DNA of 64,000 bases from GCA-2746235 sp049609225. Lineage in GTDB: Bacteria > Planctomycetota > UBA1135. The DNA lies in the NCBI GenBank assembly GCA_049609225.1, contig JBMYYH010000001.1, positions 1 through 64,000 on the forward strand, given 5' to 3'. Positions 8,031 through 16,457 of the stretch are shown here, one piece after another; within the stretch, counting starts at the first letter, position 1; the number at the start of each line of letters is the position of its first letter. Position numbers and translations under genes: made by a program. A model generated the notes under the pieces. That model ran no database searches, was not told the DNA's origin, and was given only the letters and a program-made list of their open reading frames with translations.

Positions 8031-10537
8031 GTCTCACTCCGGAAGAACAGGAAGCACTGGATTTCCTCGACTTCCAGGAGGATGAAGATACGGCCTTACC
8101 GGAGATCGGGGAGGACGTCGCTGGTTATCGCATTTTGCGTGAGATCGGCAGTGGCGGCGGTGGTGTCGTTTTCGAAGCGCTGCAGGTCGAGATCGATCGC
8201 CGCGTCGCGGTGAAGATGATCCCGATGCGTCCGCACGAGATGCAGGAAGGTGATGAAGAGCGGATTCGCCGGGAAGCGCGTCTATTGGCCGCTTTGGAGC
8301 ATCCTGGGATCATCGAGATCTTCGATTCCGGCGTGATTCCGGGCTATCGCTGGGTGGCCATGCAATATGTGGCTGGCCCATCCCTGCGAGCCGTCGTGCA
8401 TGGCGAGGCCGACGACTTCCCACTGCGCGGCACCTCCGCATGGACTCCTTTCCTTGCAGCCATCCTGCATCAGATCGCGGAAGCCTTGGCGGAAGCGCAT
8501 AAGCAAGGCGTGCTGCACTTGGATGTCAAACCTTCGAACATCCTGCTCGAATCCTCCGAGCGCGCCTACTTGGTGGATTTCGGCATCGCGCGCAGTGACA
8601 ACGCTGCGCAAGCCGAAAGTCATTTCGCCTTCCGTGGCACTCCGAAATATGCCGCGCCCGAACAGCTCACCGGTCGGTCCCCATCCCCCGCTTCCGACGT
8701 CTACGCTTTCGGTTGCCTGGCCTTCGAAGCCCTGAACGGCGAAGTCCCCTTCCCGCATGCCAACACCATGCGTGGCCTGCGCGATGTCCAAGTCAAACTC
8801 CCGACCTGGACCCACGCGCGCGGCATCTCCAAGGACCTGCTCGCCATCATCAACCGATGCCTGGAGAAGGATCCGCTCGCCCGCTACCCCGACGCCGACG
8901 CCCTCGCTCAAGACCTCGGACGCTTCCTGCGCTTTGAACCGGTGCATGCGAGTAACCGCAGCTTGCCGTCGCGTCTTTGGTTGCGCATGCGCCTGCGGCC
9001 GAAGCAAAGCTTGATGGCTTGCTCCATCCTCATCCTTGCCCTGGTCTCGGCTTGGCTTGGGGATCGCATGATGGACAATGAGTCGCAGATCATGGAAATG
9101 CAGGTCTCCGAGGACCTCGGCACGGCTTATCGCCTGTTCCATGGTTCGGATTGGGATGCCTTGGAACTGCATTTCGACTCCCTCGACCTGGAGGATCCTT
9201 CGTACAGCAGGATTCTCGCGCTGAAAGCCGATCTGCACCTGGCCCGCGCCGAATTTCCTGCGGCCTTGGAGGCCTATCAAGAGACCCTCGAAAGCGGCCG
9301 TGACCTCCCTGGATCACGCCTTGGCTTGGCCTACCTCGAGTGGAAGCAAAACGGCTCCATCGGTGAACCTGCTTGGCCTGAAGTGGATTCCACCGACCTG
9401 CGCACCGCTTATCTCGCGATGATCGTGGCCGAGCAGCTGCATGAACCGGATCGCGTCTTGGCATATGCCAATCACGCTCTAGCCAAGCACCCGACTTCCC
9501 ACTTCCTGCTCGACGCCAAGGCCTTCGCATGTAGCTTGACCGGACGTCATTCGGAAGCGATCAACATCCTGAAGGATTGTTTAGCGATCAAGCCAAGTGG
9601 CGCGGATCAAACCGTCCGCCTGCTTCAAAGCCTCAATCATCTGAGCCGGTTCCGGGAGTCGATCCGCACCGGTGATGCAGCCGTCCTCCGTGGGCAGAAC
9701 ATCTCCGGGATCTTCATCGGTTTGGCGCAAGCGGCGCAGAACATCGGCCGCCTGGAAGATGCCTGGGATTATGCGCGCGAGGCTCGTCTGCGCATCGCCT
9801 CCTTTGAGGATGAGTCCTATGTGCTGCAACTCGAAGCGGCACTGTTACGCTCCGACGGCAAGCGCAAGGAGGCCATGGTCTTATTGGAGGGCTTGTTGGA
9901 ACGCGATCCGGAGCATCCGCAATCGATCGCCTCGATGGCACGGTTCCTGTTGCGTAGCCACGATTTCGAGGAGGCGCAAAAATTGACCGATGCTCTTGCC
10001 CGCGTGGATGACTACCGTTGGCAGCTCAAGAGCATGATGCTGCAGATCCGTATCCATACCGCCCGCGACGAAACCGACCGCGCTCTGGAGTTGCTCACCA
10101 CTCCAGAAATGATTCGCTTCGGCAACCGCGCCCGGATCGATCTACTGAAGAAGGAAAAGGGCCTCGACGTCGCCATCGATGCGGCCTATGAGGCGATTGC
10201 CGAAGAACCTGGCGATCTCGGCCTGCAATTGCTGCAGGTAGAGCTGCTGCGTGATGCAAAACGTCTGCAGGAGGCCCATGACCAGGCCATGAACGCCTTC
10301 AGTCTCGATCCCGGCGGCGCCAAGACTTCCTATTGGCTGGCTTCCGTCCTGTGGAACCGGGGCGACGTCGAGATGGCGCTGAAGCATGCGCGGAATGCCA
10401 ACGTCGAACGACCCGATTGGAGCCCATCCCTGTACTTGGAGGCGGAATGCCTCCACTTTCTCGGGGATAAGACACAGGCGGAGGTCCTTTTTGCCCGCGC
10501 CGAGGCCTTGGATTCGAAGCGCAAACGGTCCCGCTGA
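8027..10537 (+). CDS. Ser/Thr protein kinase with membrane helix and TPR repeats
   Basis: An 836-residue Hanks-type kinase. The kinase domain covers about residues 35-305: the glycine loop reads EIGSGGGGVVFEA, the ATP lysine is in RVAVKMIPM, the catalytic loop is HLDVKPSNIL (Asp166), the metal loop is DFGIAR, and there is a GTPKYAAPEQLTG activation segment. The usual HRD arginine is leucine, so this is a non-RD kinase. A membrane helix lies near residues 327-345, and the C-terminal 480 residues form TPR-like helical repeats predicted outside the cytoplasm. The start is TTG, overlapping the sigma factor stop by four bases, which supports co-regulation of the pair. Confidence 0.88.
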   Translation: MSLTPEEQEALDFLDFQEDEDTALPEIGEDVAGYRILREIGSGGGGVVFEALQVEIDRRVAVKMIPMRPHEMQEGDEERIRREARLLAALEHPGIIEIFDSGVIPGYRWVAMQYVAGPSLRAVVHGEADDFPLRGTSAWTPFLAAILHQIAEALAEAHKQGVLHLDVKPSNILLESSERAYLVDFGIARSDNAAQAESHFAFRGTPKYAAPEQLTGRSPSPASDVYAFGCLAFEALNGEVPFPHANTMRGLRDVQVKLPTWTHARGISKDLLAIINRCLEKDPLARYPDADALAQDLGRFLRFEPVHASNRSLPSRLWLRMRLRPKQSLMACSILILALVSAWLGDRMMDNESQIMEMQVSEDLGTAYRLFHGSDWDALELHFDSLDLEDPSYSRILALKADLHLARAEFPAALEAYQETLESGRDLPGSRLGLAYLEWKQNGSIGEPAWPEVDSTDLRTAYLAMIVAEQLHEPDRVLAYANHALAKHPTSHFLLDAKAFACSLTGRHSEAINILKDCLAIKPSGADQTVRLLQSLNHLSRFRESIRTGDAAVLRGQNISGIFIGLAQAAQNIGRLEDAWDYAREARLRIASFEDESYVLQLEAALLRSDGKRKEAMVLLEGLLERDPEHPQSIASMARFLLRSHDFEEAQKLTDALARVDDYRWQLKSMMLQIRIHTARDETDRALELLTTPEMIRFGNRARIDLLKKEKGLDVAIDAAYEAIAEEPGDLGLQLLQVELLRDAKRLQEAHDQAMNAFSLDPGGAKTSYWLASVLWNRGDVEMALKHARNANVERPDWSPSLYLEAECLHFLGDKTQAEVLFARAEALDSKRKRSR

Positions 10538-10564
10538 GTCTGGCATCGGTACAATCTCGTTTCC

Positions 10565-11083
10565 ATGCGTGTCTTCCGACTCCAGGTAAACGGCGATACC
10601 GTCGAAGTGGCCGCCCCCGAACACTGGACCTTGCTCGAGGTCCTGCGTTATCAGATGGGGCTGACTGGCTCCAAACAAGGCTGCGATAAGGGTGATTGCG
10701 GTGCTTGCACCGTGCTGGTCAACGGCACTCCGGAGCTGGCCTGCCTGAGCCTGGCCGCGACCGCAGAGGGCAAGGAGATCACCACCATCGAGGGCTTGAA
10801 GCCTGCCCACCTGGCCGACGGCGGCGAAGGTGCGGATCCAGTGCAAGATGCCTTCGATCGTTGCGGCGCTCTGCAATGTGGTTTTTGCCAGCCCGGCATG
10901 ATCCTTTCGGCCAAGGCCCTGCTCACGCGCAACCCTGACCCAAGCGCCGAAGAGATCAAGGATTCCCTGGCCGGCAACCTGTGTCGTTGCACCGGCTACA
11001 CCCAGATCTATGAAGCGGTGGTCCTCGCGGCGAAGGAGCAAATGGCTTCCGGCGCCGGCGCAGCCCAGAGGGAGCAAGTCTGA
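10565..11083 (+). CDS. Molybdenum hydroxylase small subunit, [2Fe-2S]-binding (HcrC-like)
   Basis: A 172-residue iron-sulfur subunit of the xanthine oxidase family. The N-terminal plant-ferredoxin-type cluster motif is GCDKGDCGACTVLVNG with a fourth cysteine in PELACLSLA. The C-terminal cluster uses QCGFCQPGM and NLCRCTGYTQI. It passes electrons between the molybdenum centre and the FAD subunit. The gene is first in a three-gene operon and its TGA shares one base with the ATG of the large subunit. The operon as a whole resembles 4-hydroxybenzoyl-CoA reductase, but the substrate is not proven. Confidence 0.92.
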   Translation: MRVFRLQVNGDTVEVAAPEHWTLLEVLRYQMGLTGSKQGCDKGDCGACTVLVNGTPELACLSLAATAEGKEITTIEGLKPAHLADGGEGADPVQDAFDRCGALQCGFCQPGMILSAKALLTRNPDPSAEEIKDSLAGNLCRCTGYTQIYEAVVLAAKEQMASGAGAAQREQV

Positions 11084-13413
11084 TGGCAGCACGCGACCAA
11101 CATGGTTCGGAGGCACCCTGGGATCAGGGTTTCCGCGTCGTCGGGCATGGCAATCGCAAGGTGGATGGCCTGGCCAAGGCCACCGGCGAGGCCGTGTACA
11201 CCGATGACATCCAACTGCCCGGCATGCTGCACGCGAAGACTTTGCGTTCGCCGCACGCGCATGCACGGATTGTGTCGATCGACACTTCCAAGGCAGAGGC
11301 CCTGCCGGGTGTCTTGGGTGTGCTCGTGGGTTCGGAGATGCCGATCAAGTACGGCGTGATCCCTTGGACCCCGGATGAGAATGCGCTCGCCACCGACAAG
11401 GTCCGTTTCATCGGCGATGAAGTGGCTGCCGTCGCGGCGGTTGATGAGGATACGGCGAATGAAGCCGTCGAACTGATCGAGGTCGAGTATGAAGTGCTCG
11501 ATGCGATCCTGGAACCGGAGCAGGCCTTGGTTACTCCGGAACCGCCGATTCATGAGGACCGTAAGCGTCGCGACAACATCTCCAAGCATGTGGACTTGGA
11601 GTTCGGCGATGTCGAAGCGCAAGTCGCAACGGCCGACGTGGTGGTGGAAGATGACTACTCTTTCCACAGCACCAGTCATACACCGATTGAGCCGCATTGC
11701 GCGGTTGCACAATTGGGTGCCGATGGGCGCCTGACCTTGTGGTCCTCCACGCAGATCACGCACTATGTGCATCGTGCCCTGGCACGCGTGTTGGAGATGG
11801 AGCCGGCTAAGATCCGCGTCATCCAGCCTTGTTTGGGCGGTGGCTTCGGCGGCAAGTCGGATCCCTTCGCTCTGGAGTTCATCGTCGCGCAGTTGGCGCG
11901 CAAGACCGGACGTCCGGTCAAGATGCTGTGGACCCGCGAAGAAGTGTTCTATGCGCATCGCGGGCGTCACCCGATGAAGATGCATTACCGCACCACGGCC
12001 AAGGCAGATGGCATGATCACTGGCGTCGATGCGAAGCTGTTGATCGATGGCGGTAGCTACTCCAGCTTCGGCCTGGTGACCACCTACTACTCCGGTCAGT
12101 TATTGACTGGACCGTACTCCTTCCCGAACTACCGTTTCGACAGCACGCGGGTGTTCACCAACAAGCCGCCGAATGGACCGAAGCGTGGACATGGTTCGGT
12201 GCAGCCGCGTTTCGCATTCGAAGTGCAGTTGGATGAGATCGCGACCAAGCTTGGCGTCGATCCGATCGAGATCCGCCGACGCAATTACCTTGGCGAGCAT
12301 ACGCATACCGTGAATGGGCAGCGGATCACGTCGAATGGCTTCCTGCAGTGCCTGGAGGAAGTGGAGAGCGCGAGTGATTGGAAGACGCGGCACGGCAAGT
12401 TGCCGGAAGGCCGCGGACTAGGTGTGGCCGGATCGATGTACATCTCCGGCACCAACTATCCGGTCTACCCGAACAAGATGCCGCAAGCTGGCGTGCAGTT
12501 GAAGATCGACCGCAGTGGTCTGGTCACGGTGTTCACCGGCGGCAACGACATCGGTCAGGGATCCAACTCGATGGTGGCTTACCTCGTCGCTGAGGAGTTG
12601 GGCATTCGACCCGAAAGCATCAAGGTAATCGCCGCGGATACGGATCTGTGCCCGGTGGACCTCGGGGCCTACTCCAGTCGCGTCACCTTCATGGTCGGCA
12701 ATGCCGCGATCGACGGCGCCCGCAAGTTGCGTCATCAGATCGTGGAAGCCGTCGCGCGCCACTGGGAAGTGGAGCAACGCGATGTTCGTCTGATGGACGG
12801 CACCGTGGTCGACCTGAGTGATGCCGCGCGGTCGATGGATCATGTCGAGGCTTTCCACCTGGCGGAAGAGATGTTCGACACACTCGGCTCCACCGGTAGC
12901 TACAACACCCCGACTTTGGGTGGGGATTATCGCGGCGGCACCATCGGTGCTTCGCCGGCGTATTCCTTCACCGCGCATGTGGCCGATGTCGATGTCTGCA
13001 CGGAAACCGGGCGCATTACCGTCAACAAGGTTTGGGTCGCGCATGACTGCGGTCGTGCCCTCAACCCGACCATCGTGCGCGGGCAGATGGAAGGCTCCAC
13101 CTACATGGGTGCGGCCGAAGTCGTGCTCGAAAGCCATCACCTGAACCGATTTGGCCTGCATGCCGGGCCGTCCCTGCTCGACTATCGCATTCCGACTTCG
13201 GTGGACACGCCGGACCTGGAAGCGCGCATCGTCGAGAGCATCGATCCGGAAGGTCCGTTCGGGGCGAAGGAAGCGGGTGAAGGTCCGCTGCACTCCACCA
13301 TCCCGGCGATCGCCAATGCGGTTTTTGATGCGGTCGGCATTCGCCTTCGTCACCTACCGTTCACCCCCGCCAAGGTGCTTGCTGCCTTGCGCGCCAAGGA
13401 GGAGCAGGCCTGA
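11083..13413 (+). CDS. Molybdenum hydroxylase large subunit, molybdopterin-binding (HcrA-like)
   Basis: A 776-residue catalytic subunit of the xanthine oxidase family, binding the molybdenum-pterin cofactor. It begins with the a/b hammerhead domain (KVDGLAKATGEAVYTDDI). Cofactor motifs include QPCLGGGFGGKSDP, GGNDIGQGSNSM and the C-terminal GAKEAGEGP, whose Glu733 aligns with the family's catalytic base. The size is close to that of the 4-hydroxybenzoyl-CoA reductase alpha subunit (about 770). It overlaps the genes on both sides by one base. Substrate specificity cannot be read from sequence alone; the partner subunit with the extra cluster favours an HCR-like enzyme. Confidence 0.92.
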   Translation: MAARDQHGSEAPWDQGFRVVGHGNRKVDGLAKATGEAVYTDDIQLPGMLHAKTLRSPHAHARIVSIDTSKAEALPGVLGVLVGSEMPIKYGVIPWTPDENALATDKVRFIGDEVAAVAAVDEDTANEAVELIEVEYEVLDAILEPEQALVTPEPPIHEDRKRRDNISKHVDLEFGDVEAQVATADVVVEDDYSFHSTSHTPIEPHCAVAQLGADGRLTLWSSTQITHYVHRALARVLEMEPAKIRVIQPCLGGGFGGKSDPFALEFIVAQLARKTGRPVKMLWTREEVFYAHRGRHPMKMHYRTTAKADGMITGVDAKLLIDGGSYSSFGLVTTYYSGQLLTGPYSFPNYRFDSTRVFTNKPPNGPKRGHGSVQPRFAFEVQLDEIATKLGVDPIEIRRRNYLGEHTHTVNGQRITSNGFLQCLEEVESASDWKTRHGKLPEGRGLGVAGSMYISGTNYPVYPNKMPQAGVQLKIDRSGLVTVFTGGNDIGQGSNSMVAYLVAEELGIRPESIKVIAADTDLCPVDLGAYSSRVTFMVGNAAIDGARKLRHQIVEAVARHWEVEQRDVRLMDGTVVDLSDAARSMDHVEAFHLAEEMFDTLGSTGSYNTPTLGGDYRGGTIGASPAYSFTAHVADVDVCTETGRITVNKVWVAHDCGRALNPTIVRGQMEGSTYMGAAEVVLESHHLNRFGLHAGPSLLDYRIPTSVDTPDLEARIVESIDPEGPFGAKEAGEGPLHSTIPAIANAVFDAVGIRLRHLPFTPAKVLAALRAKEEQA

Positions 13414-14435
13414 TGCTGCGTCTACCGAAGTTCGAAGTGAAGAACCCGACCACCGTGGAAGATGCGGTGGCCATGATGCACGAGATCGATGGTGAGGCGC
13501 GTTTCCTCGCCGGCGGCACCGACTTGAACCCGAACATGAAGCACAAGCTGTTCGAGCCGGAACGCGTCGTTGCGCTGAACGGGATCGGAGAGTTGAGCGG
13601 CGTGGAAATGGGCACGGATGGCAGCGTGCGCATCGGCGCGATGACCACGCTGACGACAGTGGCGGAACATCCGCAACTGCAAGGAGCCTTTGCGGCCTTG
13701 AGTCAGGCTGCACGCCTGGTCAGCGGGCCGCAACTGCGCAACATGGGCACGCTTGGCGGCAACGTCATGCTCGACACCCGTTGCCAGTGGTACAACCAGA
13801 CCTACTTCTGGCGCAAGTCGCTCGGCTGGTGCATGAAGAAGGATGGCACCAAGTGTCATGTGGTCGAAGGTGGTTCGAAGTGCGTGGCCGCAGCCTCCAA
13901 CGACACCGCCCCCGCCTTGATGACTTTGGGTGCGGAGCTTGAGTTCGCCAATGCAGAGGGGCGTCATCGCATGGCGATCGCTGACTTCTGGCAGGCAGAT
14001 GGCATCTGGAACAAGAAGGTTCCGCATACCGACCTGCTCGTGGCGATTCACTTGCCTGCTCCTTCCGCGCATCAGCGTGGCGCCTACGGCAAGTTGCGCG
14101 ATCGTGGATCGATCGACTTCCCGCTGTTCGGCATCGCCGTACGTTTGGATTGCGATGAGGCTGGCACGATCACCGAAGCAGGTGTTTGTGCGGTTGCCCT
14201 GCAAGCACGTCCGTGGCCGTTGAAAAAGGCTGCGGCACTTCTCATCGGCACCAAGCCGGGGGAAGAGGCCTACACCGAGGCGGTGGAACAAGTCGCAGCA
14301 CTTGCGGCCAAGCAGTGTCGCCCGATGCCCAATGTGCCTGGCGATCATGAGTACCGTCACGCGATGGTGCCGGTCTACACACGGCGCACGCTAATGGCTG
14401 CTGGTGCCGGCGAAGGGCCGGTGCACCACATTTAA
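13413..14435 (+). CDS. Molybdenum hydroxylase FAD subunit with predicted [4Fe-4S] loop (HcrB-like)
   Basis: A 340-residue FAD-binding subunit. FAD motifs are FLAGGTDLNPNMK and LRNMGTLGGNVML. Directly after the second motif is an insertion carrying Cys124, Cys140, Cys148 and Cys157. These spacings (16, 8, 9) match the four cysteines that bind the extra [4Fe-4S] cluster in the beta subunit of 4-hydroxybenzoyl-CoA reductase (122, 138, 146, 155 in the Thauera enzyme, from memory). Ordinary xanthine dehydrogenase FAD subunits lack this loop. The gene closes the operon and is followed by a hairpin and T-run. Confidence 0.9.
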   Translation: MLRLPKFEVKNPTTVEDAVAMMHEIDGEARFLAGGTDLNPNMKHKLFEPERVVALNGIGELSGVEMGTDGSVRIGAMTTLTTVAEHPQLQGAFAALSQAARLVSGPQLRNMGTLGGNVMLDTRCQWYNQTYFWRKSLGWCMKKDGTKCHVVEGGSKCVAAASNDTAPALMTLGAELEFANAEGRHRMAIADFWQADGIWNKKVPHTDLLVAIHLPAPSAHQRGAYGKLRDRGSIDFPLFGIAVRLDCDEAGTITEAGVCAVALQARPWPLKKAAALLIGTKPGEEAYTEAVEQVAALAAKQCRPMPNVPGDHEYRHAMVPVYTRRTLMAAGAGEGPVHHI

Positions 14436-14464
14436 GGACTTAGGCGCCTTTGGACGGCATTCGT

Positions 14465-14505
14465 CGGGAAATTTCCGGCGGAAATGCCCCGAAATCCCGG
14501 TTTTT
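14465..14505 (+). terminator. Rho-independent terminator after molybdenum hydroxylase operon
   Basis: CGGGA followed by AA and TTTC pairs with GAAA and TCCCG, giving a bulged nine-pair stem with a 15-base loop. It is followed directly by GTTTTT at 14500-14505. It lies 30 bases after the stop of the FAD subunit gene and before the subtilase gene. Confidence 0.6.
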
Positions 14506-14568
14506 ACTCATCCGTGAGCTATGCTTGGAGGGGTACCCCTGTTCCCTAATTCCTTTTAGGACCCCTCC

Positions 14569-16443
14569 ATGGATCTAACAACCGTCCTCCTACTTACAGC
14601 AGTTTTTACCCCACCCCAGAATTCCGATCAGACTGTTCCGCAGCACGAGAAATTCCTGGAAGCCGAGCTGCACCACCTTATTGAAAACGCTCCTCTGAAT
14701 GAGCGGATTCACGTCGACCTGGTTTTCCGCACGCAGCCAGACTTTGCTGCCATGAAGCAGGAGCTCGGCGCGATGGACCCGAAGAAGCTGCCGATGGCAC
14801 TTCGCACGCGCGCCCTCGAGATCGCGCTTCCGGAACAAGCGGAAGCCATGACCCTGCTGGTGCAATATCAGAAAGATGGTCTTGCCGATCAGGTCAAGCC
14901 ACTGTGGCTGACCAACGTCATCGGCGTCAACACCACGGCGGATGTGATCCTGGAGCTCGCGGCTCTGGAAGACGTCGCCTATGTGCACTATGACCCGCCG
15001 CGTGAAGGCACCTTGCTCTCCACCACTACCGGCACCCCGACTTGCGACCAGGATCGCATCAACTCGCCTTGGGCTTGGAAGCACATGAATGCCATCGGCC
15101 AAGACATGGTCGTTGCGGTCATCGACACGGGTACGTGCTACACCCACCCCGACTTGGCCAACAACATCTGGGTGAACCCCGGCGAAGACCTCGGCGGGGA
15201 TGGCATCGTTTGGGATGCCAACGACATGAACGGCATCGATGACGATGGCAATGGTCATGTCGACGACCTCATCGGTTGGGCTTTCGACCACAACACCACC
15301 ACGCCGAATGATCCGATGGACCACGGCAGCCATGGTTCCCACACTTCGGGTACCGTCGCTGGTGATGGCACCGGTGGCACGCAAACGGGTGTCGCTCCCG
15401 GCGCCAAGATCATGCCCCTGCGCAACTCCACGCTGATCACGCATGAGATCGAAGTGTGGCAGTGCATGCAGTACGCCATGATGATGGATGCCGACGTCAT
15501 CTCCATGAGCCTCGGTTGGATTTCTTCTTGGTCCCCGGATCGCGCCATGTGGCGTTCCAACTGCGACAACGTCCAGGCTGCAGGAACCATCATGGTGATT
15601 GCTGCGGGTAACGAGGCCGGTTGGACCACGACCGAGAACATCCGGACTCCAGGCGATGTGCCTGATGTCACCACCGTCGGTGCGACCAACTGCAGCGACG
15701 TCCTGGCCAGCTTCAGCTCGATCGGTCCGACCGAATGGGCAAGCGTCGCGGGATACAACGACTTCCCCTATCCTCCGGGATTGATCAAGCCGGACATCAG
15801 TGCTCCTGGCTCGAACACCAAGTCGACCTTCATTTGCAGTGGTTACACCAGCATGTCGGGAACCTCGATGGCAACGCCTCACGTCGCAGGTGCTGCAGCA
15901 GTGCTGCGCTCCTTGCGTCCGGACATGGATGTGGCCGAAGTGAAGGCTGCTTTGATGGCCACGAGTCGTGACCTTGGTCCGGCAGGCATGGACAATGACT
16001 TCGGTGCTGGGCGTCTCGACGTCCGCGCCCTGGTCGCAACCTATGCTCCACTGCGCGCCGATGTGTACGCCGTCAGCCAAAGCGCCGGTGGCACCATCAA
16101 CCTCACTCTTGAGGCGACCGCCGCACGCGCCGGTCAGGATTACTGGGTGCTGGCTTCCGCTTCCGGAAACACTCCTGGCGTGAGCTACCTCGGTGGCGTG
16201 ACCATTCCGCTGAACCCGGACATCGCGCACAACCAGTCGATCGCACTGGCGAATACCGCGACCTTCACCAACAGCAATGGCGTACTCGATGGCGCCGGCA
16301 ACGGCAGCTGCACCATCAATGTCGCTGCAGGTTCCCTGCCGACGAGCTTCATCGGACGCACGCTGTCGTTCGCCTACGGAACTCTTTCCGGTGGCACCGT
16401 GGTCTACGCTTCCAACCCGGTCAACATCGACATCCTGCCGTAG
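14569..16443 (+). CDS. Secreted subtilisin-like serine peptidase (S8) with C-terminal beta module
   Basis: A 624-residue subtilase. The catalytic triad is visible as Asp186 in VAVIDTGTCYTHPDL, His255 in GSHGSHTSGTVAGDG and Ser433 in MSGTSMATPHVAGAA. A short hydrophobic N-terminus (TTVLLLTAVFT) may act as a signal peptide, and residues 25-165 look like an inhibitor-type propeptide region. An acidic loop (DMNGIDDDGNGHVDD) could bind calcium. The last 130 or so residues form a beta-rich module with counterparts at the C-termini of other exported proteins in this window. A strong terminator follows. Confidence 0.88.
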   Translation: MDLTTVLLLTAVFTPPQNSDQTVPQHEKFLEAELHHLIENAPLNERIHVDLVFRTQPDFAAMKQELGAMDPKKLPMALRTRALEIALPEQAEAMTLLVQYQKDGLADQVKPLWLTNVIGVNTTADVILELAALEDVAYVHYDPPREGTLLSTTTGTPTCDQDRINSPWAWKHMNAIGQDMVVAVIDTGTCYTHPDLANNIWVNPGEDLGGDGIVWDANDMNGIDDDGNGHVDDLIGWAFDHNTTTPNDPMDHGSHGSHTSGTVAGDGTGGTQTGVAPGAKIMPLRNSTLITHEIEVWQCMQYAMMMDADVISMSLGWISSWSPDRAMWRSNCDNVQAAGTIMVIAAGNEAGWTTTENIRTPGDVPDVTTVGATNCSDVLASFSSIGPTEWASVAGYNDFPYPPGLIKPDISAPGSNTKSTFICSGYTSMSGTSMATPHVAGAAAVLRSLRPDMDVAEVKAALMATSRDLGPAGMDNDFGAGRLDVRALVATYAPLRADVYAVSQSAGGTINLTLEATAARAGQDYWVLASASGNTPGVSYLGGVTIPLNPDIAHNQSIALANTATFTNSNGVLDGAGNGSCTINVAAGSLPTSFIGRTLSFAYGTLSGGTVVYASNPVNIDILP

Positions 16444-16457
16444 TACAAGGTTCCCCC

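Noticed and set aside
14590..16230. Long minus-strand frame (546 codons) opposite the subtilase
   Set aside because: Shadow of a high-GC gene; the product is rich in His/Arg/Val with no domain, while the plus strand has a complete catalytic triad.
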